Assembly: GCA_017163975.1 (NCBI GenBank)
Contig: JAFFSR010000004.1
Location: 8,122,001-8,186,000 of the forward strand
Direction of reading: 5' to 3'
DNA length: 64,000 bases
Source of the DNA: Anastatus disparis
Taxonomy: Eukaryota; Arthropoda; Insecta; Hymenoptera; Eupelmidae
The translations under genes were made by a program, and so were the position numbers. Numbering within the stretch: the first letter of the stretch is position 1; each line of letters begins with the position of its first letter. The notes below the pieces were generated by a model. It was not told the DNA's origin, did not search any database, and saw only the letters and a list, made by a program, of their open reading frames with translations. Below, piece after piece: positions 47,661 through 58,070 of this stretch.

Positions 47661-47963
47661 TTTTTTTATGAGTAAGCAAAATTAAACGCTTGTAAAAAAA
47701 TAAATATAATTATAAAAATTTTGTCACAGATTAAACTTATTAAAATTTAAATGCAATATTCCATTATAGTAAATTCTTTTAATCCCACAAGTCTTTCTCG
47801 CTAGTCTGTTGTTAATGTGTTAGAACAGTTTGCAATATTATAACCACAATTTTTATAAAGGTGTACTATTAGTCGTAATTTTTTTTGAAAATGATAGATG
47901 AAGATGGATATTCGTACCATAAAAAGTCGTATTATGACAAGACTTGTACAATGTATGTATATA

Positions 47964-48272
47964 CAGTACCGCCCAAAAGTTCGATAACACTATGTAAAAA
48001 AAATAGTTTGGAAAAAATGATCATATCTTGGAAAAAAAGTGTCGTAGAAAAATTCTAAAAAAAAGATTTTAAAGTACTCCTCAAGACCTTTAAAAACGCT
48101 GTATTATATTATTTTCAAAGTTTTTTTATGTTATTAAAAAAATTACTTGAAAGTAAACACTTTTTGCCAATTTTCTTAATTTTAGATTCGCTTACACCGT
48201 TTTTCCAAGATATGATCATTTTTTCCAAACTATTTTTTTTACATAGTGTTATCGAACTTTTGGGCGGTACTG
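47964..48272. mobile_element. 309-bp Tc1/mariner-type MITE
   Basis: CAGTACCGCCCAAAAGTTCG ends, about 68-bp inverted repeats (through TAACACTATG and GGAAAAAATGATCATATCTTGG) and TA on both sides. It shares its first 20 bases, with one substitution, with the element at 38423-39559, but the interiors are unrelated. Confidence 0.92.
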
Positions 48273-48429
48273 TATATATATATTTATTTAAAATATTTTA
48301 TTTGTAAAATATTTATAAAACTAAAAGAGTGTATAGTTAAGGTTATTTTAATTTATAAGATACTTAAATAAATTAAATGCTTTTTTACATTTTATATTCG
48401 ACTACTCTTACATGGACAGGATATTTTAA

Positions 48430-51400
48430 GGAGGTTCTTGCATGTACAGCTAAAGTCAAAATCTTACAAAAATTTATTTGCATATTTAAGTTTATATTAA
48501 TTTTTAAAAATTAAAAATTAATTTTTTATGTTTAATTATATTATAAAAATTGTATTTTTGGCACATTGTGCAATTATAAGTAAAATAAATAGACATGAAC
48601 ACGATCATGTAGTACAATGCATATATGTATATACTGCTAAGTACGGCTCTTGTAACCTGTTTCTGCTAAACGTCAGTAAGTTTGCGTTTAATGTAGTTTT
48701 TTAAGTAAAAACAATGAATGAAGATACAACTGAGACAACAAAAAATAAATGGAGGAATACTTTCAGACAAAGTAGAGGACGTAGGAAAGGCCAGTTCATA
48801 AAAAAGTCAGTAGTAATAAGAAGGGAAAAAATTCAGACTGAGAAAAGGTTATGTAAGGTATGTATAAACATTGTCTCAAAAATTATTATTGAATCTAAAA
48901 ACCTGCATATAACTAAAATAACTAAATTATGTTTATTTTATTTCATTTAGGAAACAAATAAAGATATCGAAAAAGATATTCTTTCTGGCAGAGAAGTGAT
49001 GGAGCCTAGCACATTAGCCAAAGAAATGTGGTGTACGCACTGCAAAATCCCACTCTCTTTTGAATTCGCTACAGAAAAAATTCAGAAAGGATTGGCAAGC
49101 ATTTATACTATTAAATGTTGTAAGTGTCCTATGATGAAGTCAGTTTACACAAGTAAACTGTTCGGAGAGAAAAATAACCTCTTTGCTGTTAACGCGAAAG
49201 CAGCTATGGGTAATTATTTTCAGTTCTTTTTTCATTATAATTTGTCTTGTAACTAAAGTTACAAATATTTTATAGGTATTATAGATGCTGGTATCGGAGA
49301 ATCCCAATTTAATACTCTGTTATCATCAATGAATATTTCTCCAACACAAGCAACATTACTGAAAAGATATGAAGGAATAATAGGAAAACAAGTTGAAAAT
49401 GTTGCAATGGAATCTTGCAGTAAAAATTTGGAGGAAGAAAAGTGTATAACGAAGAATTTTAATGATGTTGTGGAAGACGAGTGAGATTTTTATTAGAACT
49501 TTATCAAAATTTCGTGAACAGATTTTTTTATTTTATTTTTAGTATTTGTAAATTATTGAATCGATTTTGTAAGATAAGATCTATTTATAATTACTTTTAA
49601 GATATCTGATTATTTTATAAATTATAATTTTTATTAGTAATTTTTCAATATTTTTACATCAAAATATAATTGTAAGTCTAAATCTATTATTTTATATGTG
49701 AATACATTAATTTTAAAATTATCACATGGAATTATATTTTTACATTTGTTATAACTGTTTACACACGCTCATTGACTATAAAAATTGTTATATTCAATTA
49801 TTATTTTGATTTTATATCAATTTCATATTTATTTTTTATAATTTTATATTTTTATACGTTTAAAATCAAATATCATTATGTTAATTTACATACAACGTTT
49901 TAATAGTTATAAAATGATATTCTTCAAAATAATTTATGTTTATAAACATTTTTATGCTATCGAAAATATTTTCATATTTAAAAAAGTACAATATCATTTA
50001 AAAACTTTTAATCATATTAAGATATTACTCTATGTGATTTTTTAAATATAAGGTTTAAAGTTAAATTTAATACAAATTCAATAATGATCAGAATTTTTGT
50101 ATGGCAACAATTATTTTAATAAATTAAAATATTTCTGATATTCTTGTGAGTCTTTTATTTAACCTAATAAGTGATTCCATCCTATTTTATTTATAGAACG
50201 GGACAAGGTAAGGATGGTTTAACTTTCAGCTTTGATGTAGGATGGCAAAAAAGAGGTACTGGAAGAGCCTACAATAGTCTTTCTGGTAAAAATTCGCAAA
50301 TATTTATGAATGCTAGTACATCTTATTTTATTATTGATGTTTTTAAACAAAATATAATTTTTTATGTTGCAGTTGATACTGATATAATTAAATAATTTTA
50401 ATTATATTAAAAAGATTTAAAAATGAAAAATGTTCTATATTAAAATACACATTAATGTTTAAATTTTTTTGATTTTCCGAATAGGTCATGGGGTATTAAT
50501 AGGACATTATTCTAAAAAAATTGTATCTTTTGCTGTTCGTTCAAAAAATTGCCGAAAATGTAGTTTAGGACATGACAGATCTGATCATGATTGTAGACTA
50601 AACTATGAAGGTTCTGCAAAAGGAATGGAAAGTGATATGGCGATAGAAATGTATACAAAAAATTCATTATTTGAGAAACACAAAGTTTTTGGAGCGAGAC
50701 TGATAATGGATAATGATTCCAGTACGATTGCAGGATTGCGCAAAGTATCTCCCCATAGCATTGAATTGTGGGCTGACAAGAATCATTCAGTGAAAGCTTT
50801 TGCCAATTCTTTATACGGAATGTCTCGACCAAAAACTCTTATAGAATATTTTTCCAAAAAATTGAGTATGGCAATTATTGAAAATAAAGGAAAACCAGAT
50901 GCTCTTGAAGCTCAATTGAAGGCAATAATTCCACATGCATTTGATGACCATGCCCTTTGCACTTTTCATGAAGAAAAGGAAAATTACGAGTATAAAAGTT
51001 TACCAAACAAAAAACCCCTACAAAGTGCAGAGCTTCGAACGTCTTTAGAAGATTTGATGACTCGTTATGTCAATAATGTGAACAAATTAGCTCCTGCTGG
51101 ATCGACGCAAGGAAATGAATCTTTCAATAACACTGTGGCATCATTTTGTCCAAAATCAAAGCATTACTCTGCATCGAGTTCATTAAACTTTCGCGTAGCA
51201 GGAGCTGTGTGTCAGAAAAATATAGGCTATGATTACGTTGATGATGTATATAGAAATGTAGGTTTAAGTCCTCTTCGAAAAGGATTGAGATATCGAGAGA
51301 TAAAGGCAGCCGAAATGATAAAAAAAAACTTTTTGCAAGTACCCGCAATGGAAAATTACGAAGAAAAACCTTGAAAGCAAAAAGAGCTTGCAAAACTAGT

Positions 51401-53238
51401 CAAGTTCAGAGAAATGAAGGCATCACATATGAAAGTGATATAGGTTTAAGCGGTGTACTGGACCTCCCAACTGATACACCTGTATTATTTATGAATACAA
51501 ATGAAATCACTGATTTTAAAATTGTTTATGTAGATACGGAAACTACTGGTCTTTCAGCAAATGATCAAATATGTCAGGTATATTTTAAAATTATGAATAT
51601 TCTATGTTCCTATAAGATTTTTTATACAAACTTAATATTGTAGATTGCTGCTTATGATGGAAAAACTTCTTATAATGCTTATACAGTTCCTACTGTACCC
51701 ATGAAATCTACAACATCTGCAAAAACTGGTCTAAATGTCAAAAAAGGAGAAATGTTTCACCATGGGAAGAAATTGCAAACCATCTCAAGTGAAATGTCAA
51801 TAGTAGGTTTTATAAACTACCTAGAAAATATGAAAAATAGTGAATCCTGCAGCGTTATATTAGTTGGACACAATGTTCTAAGGTTTATAATATTCATTAT
51901 TGCACTTTATTGAAATAGATTGTAGTATATTATTTTTTATACTTTTATATTTTATTATTATAGGTTTGATGCTGAAAGAATAAAAAAACTGGCAAATCAG
52001 TTTGGTTTATATAATAGATTTATTGGAATAGTTCATGGCTATTCAGACACTTTGCGAATTTAAAAAAAAAATTACCTGAACGAGCAAAAAATAAATTATC
52101 ATATTCAGAAGAAGAATTAGTCAAACAATATCTGCCTCAAGAAAATACTGGAATGCTACACGATGCTCTTCAAGATATTAAAATATTGAAAAAACTCGTA
52201 GATTTTTTACAGATTTCTGATGAAGATTTAAAAAATGAATGCCAAACAATTAAACAGTTAGATCAAAGTAAACTGAATAAAATTATGCTTGAAAAAAATA
52301 AAGCATCATTACAGATATTTAAAAATTTTATTTCACCTCGTCTGATTAATAAGATGGCAAAAGAAGGGATAAACCAAAAAGTTTTAATAGATGCCCATAA
52401 AAAAAATCCAACAGAGGGTATTAAATTATTATTATCGATGAGCGTGAATAAAAAAGTACGTGTAACGTCTTCATTAGATACTATCAATGTTATCTGTGAT
52501 AAAATAAAAAACATATGTTCTTGAGAAAATGTATTTTATTTAAAAAATATAGTCATTTAATACGAATATACAATTTAATATTTATATAAAAATATTGATT
52601 TCTTTTAAATAAAAAGACAATAAATTTTTATTGACTTTTAAGTAACCATTTTTCATTTTTCGCTATTTATTTCATTCTTATAATAATCTTACAATTAATA
52701 AATAAAGAAATATCATTAAAATAGTATCAATATTATAATATTTCTAATTGTTAGAAAATTATTAGTTAATAAATAAAAGCAATACTAACAAAAATACCAG
52801 AATCAAAATAACATTGTATAGAATACATATGAAATATTTTTGAAATTCGCGCGCTTTTCTCACGTCACACGAAAAACATGGCTTCCTTTCATATAACCGG
52901 AAGTAACGAACTTTCATTACTTTAACATATAATATCTCAATATTTTCCACGGTTACGAGTATTTTACGAGATATCATTTGAAAGAGGAAGCTTTTTTCTT
53001 TATATTTGTATATCTGTGTATTGTTCTCCAAACTACTCCCTGTCCGTAAATATTCAAGTTTAGAAAATTTTAACCACAATCCCATAAGAGTCTGTACTAA
53101 AAAGAACAAATTTTAAACTATGACTTCGTCAAATTTTCCACGGTAAGCGGATAAATTGAACACACCATCAGATTCAGCAGGTTTTAAATAATAAGAAATG
53201 TTATTCCGTAGTTCAAACATTTTCATGCAAGAACCTCC
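48430..53238 (+). mobile_element. 4.8-kb TTAA-flanked DNA transposon encoding a transposase-exonuclease
   Basis: 15-bp perfect inverted repeats GGAGGTTCTTGCATG (48430-48444) and CATGCAAGAACCTCC (53224-53238) are each flanked by TTAA. Joining the flanks after removing the element and one TTAA gives ACAGGATATTTTAATAGCGA. A near-identical sequence (ACAGGATATTTTAATGAGCG) lies intact at 53290, so the insertion hit one unit of a tandem pair. The single gene inside (48714-52524) is described separately. TTAA duplication is seen in piggyBac and Kolobok superfamilies; the protein fits the Mutator/Kolobok type and not piggyBac. Confidence 0.9.
48714..52524 (+). CDS. Mutator/Kolobok-like DDE transposase fused to a DEDDh exonuclease
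   Basis: Seven exons: 48714-48857, 48951-49209, 49276-49480, 50197-50285, 50485-51577, 51644-51882, 51964-52524, about 860 codons. A basic N terminus (RQSRGRRKGQFIKKS) is followed by WCTHCKIPLSFEFA and a CCKCP pair as in the Mutator-like transposase domain. Then come three putative catalytic acids: D in FSFDVGWQKRG, D in MDNDSSTIAGL and E in QGNESFNNTVASF. Between them lie CRKC-x-H-x-C and HAFDDHALC metal-binding-like motifs. The C terminus is an RNase T/TREX-like 3'-5' exonuclease: DTETTG, GHNVLRFDAERI and HDALQDIKIL give D, E, D, H and D. Two 1-nt frameshifts lie in A-rich runs (near 51361-51373 and at the A10 run 52063-52072), so the copy is inactive unless these are assembly errors. Confidence 0.85.
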
Positions 53239-53242
53239 TTAA

Positions 53243-53392
53243 TAGCGATTTTTTTTATCAATAATTTATTATAACTCTTTTTACATGAACAGGATATTTT
53301 AATGAGCGATTTTTTTATCGATAATTTATGAAGATTATTCAATCTAAGGACAACGTAAATGTACTTTATAGTCCACTTAGCGATTCATTTAC
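53243..53392. repeat. Tandem pair forming the insertion target of the transposon
   Basis: TAGCGATTTTTTTTATCAATAATTTA (53243) and TGAGCGATTTTTTTATCGATAATTTATG (53303) flank ACATGAACAGGATATT. The left flank of the transposon (48405-48425) has ACATGGACAGGATATT. Together these are two units of about 60 bp, one of them split by the 4.8-kb element. Confidence 0.75.
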
Positions 53393-53738
53393 ACTGTTAA
53401 AAAAAGCATGAATTTTAATGTATTTTTCAGCGCCATTCATACATGAATTTTAATGTACTTGGAAATGAAAGCTCATTTTATGTATTTTCGCATTAATATT
53501 CATGTTATTTTCTACAAATTTTTCTGTATAATAAACATGAATTTCCAACGACGTACATAAATATCGCATTAATGTATATATATTGAATTTCTAATGTATC
53601 AGTAAGTGAAATATAATTCATAAATGCTTCAATTTTTATGTTACTTTTTATGTTAATTGTTTTAAAAATCAAGCACATAGAAAAAAATTCTAGTAAAATA
53701 CGTTTTTACAAATTTAATGCAGCTGGAGATTTTTTTAA

Positions 53739-53877
53739 CCTTTAGAGGACCGGAAAACCACTATAGTGGCGTGACCCCTGATCGACCTTTACCCCAAAGT
53801 CAATTAGTGATATCAGATACCTTTTTGGACCACTTTCTTAGAGCGATCACAAATCTCAAATACCGGTCCTCTAAAGG
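53739..53877. mobile_element. 139-bp piggyBac-like MITE inside the satellite
   Basis: CCTTTAGAGGACCGG at the left and CCGGTCCTCTAAAGG at the right, each bordered by TTAA. Without it the sequence reads GAGATTTTTTAATGCAAAG, matching GATTTTTAATGTAATG of the other satellite units, so an empty site is available. No gene. Confidence 0.93.
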
Positions 53878-55049
53878 TTAATGCAAAGTGCATTAAATTT
53901 CATGTTTGATTACTGAAAATTTCCAGTTGTTTCGTTTTTAGTAAATTTAATGTGAATACGACATTTTCAATGTGAAATACGTTAAATTTTAAGCAAAACC
54001 TCTGGAAATTTTCAGCAAATTAGTTTTTTATTTAAAATTTAATGCAGATCAAGATTTTTAATGTAATGTACATTTCATTTCGGGTTTGAATGCAAACAAT
54101 TTCCAGCACTTTCGTTTTTAGTAAATTTTATGTGAATATGACATTTTTTATGTGGAATACGTTAAATTTTAAGCAGAACATAAAACAAATTTTTAGAAAA
54201 TTGATTTTCATTCAAAATTTAATGCAGATCAATATTTTTAATGTAATGTACATTATATTTCGGGTTTGATTGCAGCAAATTTCCGGTAGTTTTGTTTTCA
54301 GTAAATTTAATACAGATATAACTTTTTCTATCAGAAAATATCGGAAAACTTTTAGCAAATTGGTTTTTATTCAAAATTTAATGCTGATCAAGATTTTTAA
54401 TGCAATGTGCTTTATATTTCGGGCACCATTGCAGAAAATTTCCAGCAGTTTCGTTTTTAGTAAATTTAACGTGAATATGACATTTTTAACGTGAAATGCC
54501 TTAAATTTTAAATAAAACCTCCAAAAATTTTCAGCGAATTAGTTTTCATTCAAAATTTAATGCAGATACAGATTTTTAATGTAGTGTACATTATAATACA
54601 GGCTTAATTGCAATTAATTTCCAATATTTTTGTTTTTTGTAAATTTAATGTGAATATGACATTTTTAATATTAAATACATTAAATTTGAAGCAGAACATC
54701 AAGAGATTTTTTTAAATTTTTTTACCATCCAAAATTTAATGCAGACCTGGATTTTTCATATAGAGTGCATTAAAGTTTAATTTCAATCGCAAAAAATTTT
54801 CAACAGTTTCGTTTTTAATACATTAAATGCAAACGCAACATTTCAATGCGAAGTACATTAAATTTAAGCCAATCATGCAATTTTCAGCAAATTTGTTCTT
54901 AGTGAAAATTTAATGCAGATCAAGATTTTTTAATATAGAATGCATTAAATTTCAAACTAAATTGTAAAAAATTTCATTCAGCTTCATTTTTAGTAAATTT
55001 AATGCAAATCGAAATTTTTTATTGTAAATGCATGAAATTTAAAGTTACA

Positions 55050-55300
55050 TGGCAAAAAATTGCTTGAGCTTCTTGATTATGCCGATAGGAGGACGCGCGT
55101 TGATGCGCGTTTTGTCCCCAAGCGGTGGGAAGAGACCTCACTTACTATATAAGCCGGCCGTTTTGTGTAGACACACATGCGCAGCGGCTGTCGTATTACC
55201 ATATAAATGCGACATTATAAGTAAATTTGAATGTATTGTATGCGGATATGTATTGATATATAAGTATGTGTTATAAAATAATATATTCCAAGTAACATGT
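55050..55300 (+). promoter_or_regulatory. GC-rich centre of the satellite block with TATA box
   Basis: GGAGGACGCGCGTTGATGCGCG, CCCCAAGCGGTGGGAAGAGACC, CACTTACTATATAAGCCGGCCG and a cap-like stretch follow in order. The TATATAAG with GC flanks resembles a pol II core promoter reading rightward. The ORF at 55049-55276 has no recognisable features. What it would transcribe is unknown. Confidence 0.4.
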
Positions 55301-56039
55301 AAATAAAAATCCACTCAGTGTTTCATAGTTACAATATATAAAATATACTATGGAAAAAATAGAATTCGAACAGAATTGTAAGAAAAATCATCAGATTTGC
55401 AAAAAAAAGGATCAAATCAACAAATTAAATACTTAAGAGAAAATAATGTAATAAGAAATTATCTTAATCTCATTACTGACAAATTAACAAAACTTTAATA
55501 TATTTTCTGAAAAAATTTTAGGTGTATTGCACAAAATTTTAAGTACATACATTAAAAAATGGGAAGGTGTGATTGCTGGAAATTTTATGCAATTTTATAT
55601 GAATATTCAAGCTGGTACATTAATTTAAGTTTAGAAAAGCTCATCTGAAATTTTATACATTTTCACTTTAAATTTGAAGCACTTTAACCTTAAATTTCAT
55701 GTAGATATACTAAAAAGTGGATATGCGAATCATTAGAAATGCTATGTAGTTCTACGTGAAATTTTATTCATTTTACATGAATATTTAAGCAAGTACATAC
55801 AATTAAGCTTGTATAAAGTCACCTGAAATTTAATATATTTTTACATAAAATTTTAAGCATATTGCACAAAATTTCATGTGAGTACATAAAAAACTGAAGG
55901 GCGCAAGTTGCTGAAAATTCTGTTCAGATCTACATGAAATTTTATTTATTCTACAATAATATTCAAGCTAGTGCATTAAATTCGCACAACAAAAATTGCT
56001 TGAAATGTTATGCTTTCGTGCATTAAATCAACGAATATA

Positions 56040-56504
56040 GACGCTTATAGAAGCGTACTTCTTAAGTAAATGAAGGCGCTCAAGCTCTGGAGGACACACC
56101 GTTTAGTAATGTCCTCCAGCCGCTTGATGGCGTTGTCTCTTGTCCTCCAATATATATAGATATATAAAATGTATTGTAAAATCATAATATTATATTTTGA
56201 TTTTTACTACAATTTAGTTAATAAAATAATGTTTAAAAAAAATAAAATGTATATTTATGTAATTAATAATGAATCAATATCCCAAAATAAATCCAAATTT
56301 GTAAAAATATTTTAATTTTAAACGATAATATTTAATGAAGGAAACAGCTGTTAACGCGCGCGAAGAGCTTCACAGTTGTCATTCGGTCTCACGTGTTTTT
56401 GCATTAAAGAGAATTCGAGTTGTTACATAACGTGTTTTTCATTTATAATAATTAGATAATTTGATTGTCAGTAAGTCGGGTAGATAATTGTGTGTTCACA
56501 TATA
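56040..56504. other. Spacer with inverted CTGGAGGACA / TGTCCTCCAG and putative THAP-gene promoter
   Basis: GGCGCTCAAGCTCTGGAGGACA (56066) and TGTCCTCCAGCCGCTTGATGGCG (56110) are imperfectly inverted, a small hairpin. After AT-rich DNA, 56340-56400 turns GC-richer (ACGCGCGCGAAGAGC, GTCTCACGTG) and may be the promoter of the exon at 56505. Confidence 0.45.
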
Positions 56505-56599
56505 ATGGGAAAACGGGACGTGTGTTCGTACGAAGGTTGTAAGAACTCGAAAGCCAAAAATCCAACGATAAGTTTTCATCGTTTTCCGAAGGACGAAAG
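56505..56599 (+). CDS. First exon of a THAP-domain protein
   Basis: ATG at 56505 opens MGKRDVCSYEGCKNSKAKNP and runs through TISFHRFPKDER to a donor GAAAG|GTGAAA at 56600. The C-x4-C pair and the SFHRFPKD signature are those of the N-terminal half of a THAP zinc finger, a sequence-specific DNA-binding module found in insect transcription factors and in P-element-type transposases. The second C-x2-H pair and the tryptophan-containing helix should be on the next exon, which I could not find before the end of the window (7.4 kb). Either the gene continues past the window or this is a stranded exon. Confidence 0.7.
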
Positions 56600-56699
56600 G
56601 TGAAAATTAATATAATAAAAAATTCTTCAGAAAAATAAATAATGTTATTGTATTTATTTAGACTTTTGCAACATTATATTTATTAAATTTTGTTAAAAA

Positions 56700-57060
56700 A
56701 TGCTCTAACATTTAAAGTACGTTAAGAAAATCAATTTTTAAAAATTTTCCTTTTTTTGTTAGTCGCAAATAAGTTTCATGAAAATTTCAGAGCAAATCAA
56801 TCAACTATCTTACCTTAAATAAAAAATACAAATTTTTAAAATTGAAAGTACGCTAAAAAAAAAAAATTTTTCCGCAACAATTAGACAAAAAAATTAATTG
56901 TATGCAAAATTTTAAGCAAACCATCGAGTGATTTTCGAGATTAAATTAGCTAAATAAATACACACATACACATACGGAAATTTTGTAGAAACCACTTTTT
57001 TCGACTTCCTGAGTTCAAATATGCATAAATTTAAGAAAAAATTATTTTATCGATGCATAT
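56700..57060. repeat. Dispersed copy of the 46890-47660 repeat
   Basis: Two diverged copies of the 172-bp unit (AAGTACGTTAAGAAAATCA, GTCGCAAATAAGTTTCATG, AGCAAATCAATCAACTATC) lead into TAAATAAATACACACATACACA and AAACCACTTTTTTCGACTTC, matching 47500-47600. Same orientation as the first copy. Confidence 0.7.
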
Positions 57061-57064
57061 TTTT

Positions 57065-57625
57065 TTACAGTTATCAACATTTATTAACAGTTATTTACAT
57101 TTATTAACATTTTTAACGATTTTTCACATTTATTTACAATTATTTATAGTTTTTTCAATTTTTTAGTTTTTCACAGTTATTTACAGATATTTGCATTTTC
57201 GAAAGTTTTCATAAATTTATTCAATTTTTTCATATATATGCGAAAATTTTTGAAAATGTGAGTAACTGTAAATAATTGTTAAAAACTATGAAAAATTGTA
57301 AATAATCGTAAATAATTATAAATAACTCTAAATAACTATAAAAAAGTACAAATAATTGTAAATAACTATTTATAATCGGATATAATTATTATTAACATGA
57401 AATAATTCACTAATTAAAAATTTTTTTTAAATTTAAATAACTGAAATAATTGTTAATTACTGTAAATAACTGTTAATAACTGTAAATATCTGTTAATAAC
57501 TGTAAATAACCGTAAATAATAATAATTAATAGTAAATAATATTAAATAACTGTTATTTATGTGTCACTTTCAACATTTGTTAACACTTATTTAAAATTAT
57601 TTACTATTATTTATAGTTATTCACA
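57065..57625. repeat. Simple repeat TAACTGTAAATAA and its reverse complement
   Basis: The left part is built of TTATTTACAGTTATT / TTATTAACA units and the right part of AACTGTAAATAACTGTTAATAACTG units, so the block is a long inverted repeat of a 9-12 bp degenerate motif. Non-coding. Confidence 0.75.
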
Positions 57626-58070
57626 GAAATGATTTTCTTAAAGGAATTATTTAGTCATGTTATTATGCTAAAGTATTTAGAGAAATGACCTTAATTAGAG
57701 ATCTCAAAAATGTTATTGCAATTTTCATACCATTAATAAACCTGTACGTTAAAAAAATTATATTACATCTAATATAAGCATATATTATTTTGCGTAGAAA
57801 ATATAGAAATTCACATAAAAAAACCTATATTTCGACGTGTTTTAAAAAATCACTAAAACATCTATTATCAGTTGTAAACATCTATTTGTTGAACAGTATT
57901 GATTTTAATTTTTTCATTATTTAATAGAAAGATATTATAAATGATATAAAATGTAATATAAATTTAATTCTTTTAATTTCTATTTATAACAATTTATTAA
58001 ATGAAATCAAATTTTAATTTATTTATCTTATTTTATGAATTTGAATTGAAAACCCGAATCTTTTGAAATA
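57626..58070. other. AT-rich spacer
   Basis: I see nothing distinctive here. Confidence 0.35.

Larger units (their letters stand above)
53393..56035. repeat. ~180-bp satellite-like repeats in two arms, possibly inverted
   Basis: From about 53700 to 55040 a unit of about 180 bp repeats roughly seven times. It holds a (T)TTCCAGCAGTTTCGTTTTTAG motif, TAAATTTAATGTGAATATGACATTTTT, TACGTTAAATTTTAAGC and AAAATTTAATGCAGATCAAG. The first three units are exactly 180 bp apart (the motif ends at 53940, 54120 and 54300). From 55500 to 56030 a similar periodicity recurs with TGAATATTCAAGC(T/A)GGTACATTAA at about 55600, 55788 and 55962, which looks like the reverse orientation. The block starts with TACACTGTTAAAAA, the end of the small MITE family, but no matching right end is evident. 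A unique GC-rich centre separates the arms. Confidence 0.75.

Noticed and set aside
50512..50832. 106-codon minus-strand ORF over the transposase
   Set aside because: Antisense shadow of the conserved transposase exon; the plus frame carries the recognisable motifs.
48430..53238. piggyBac element, because of the TTAA duplication
   Set aside because: The encoded protein has Mutator-like transposase motifs and an exonuclease, not piggyBac transposase features, and the ends do not start with CCY.
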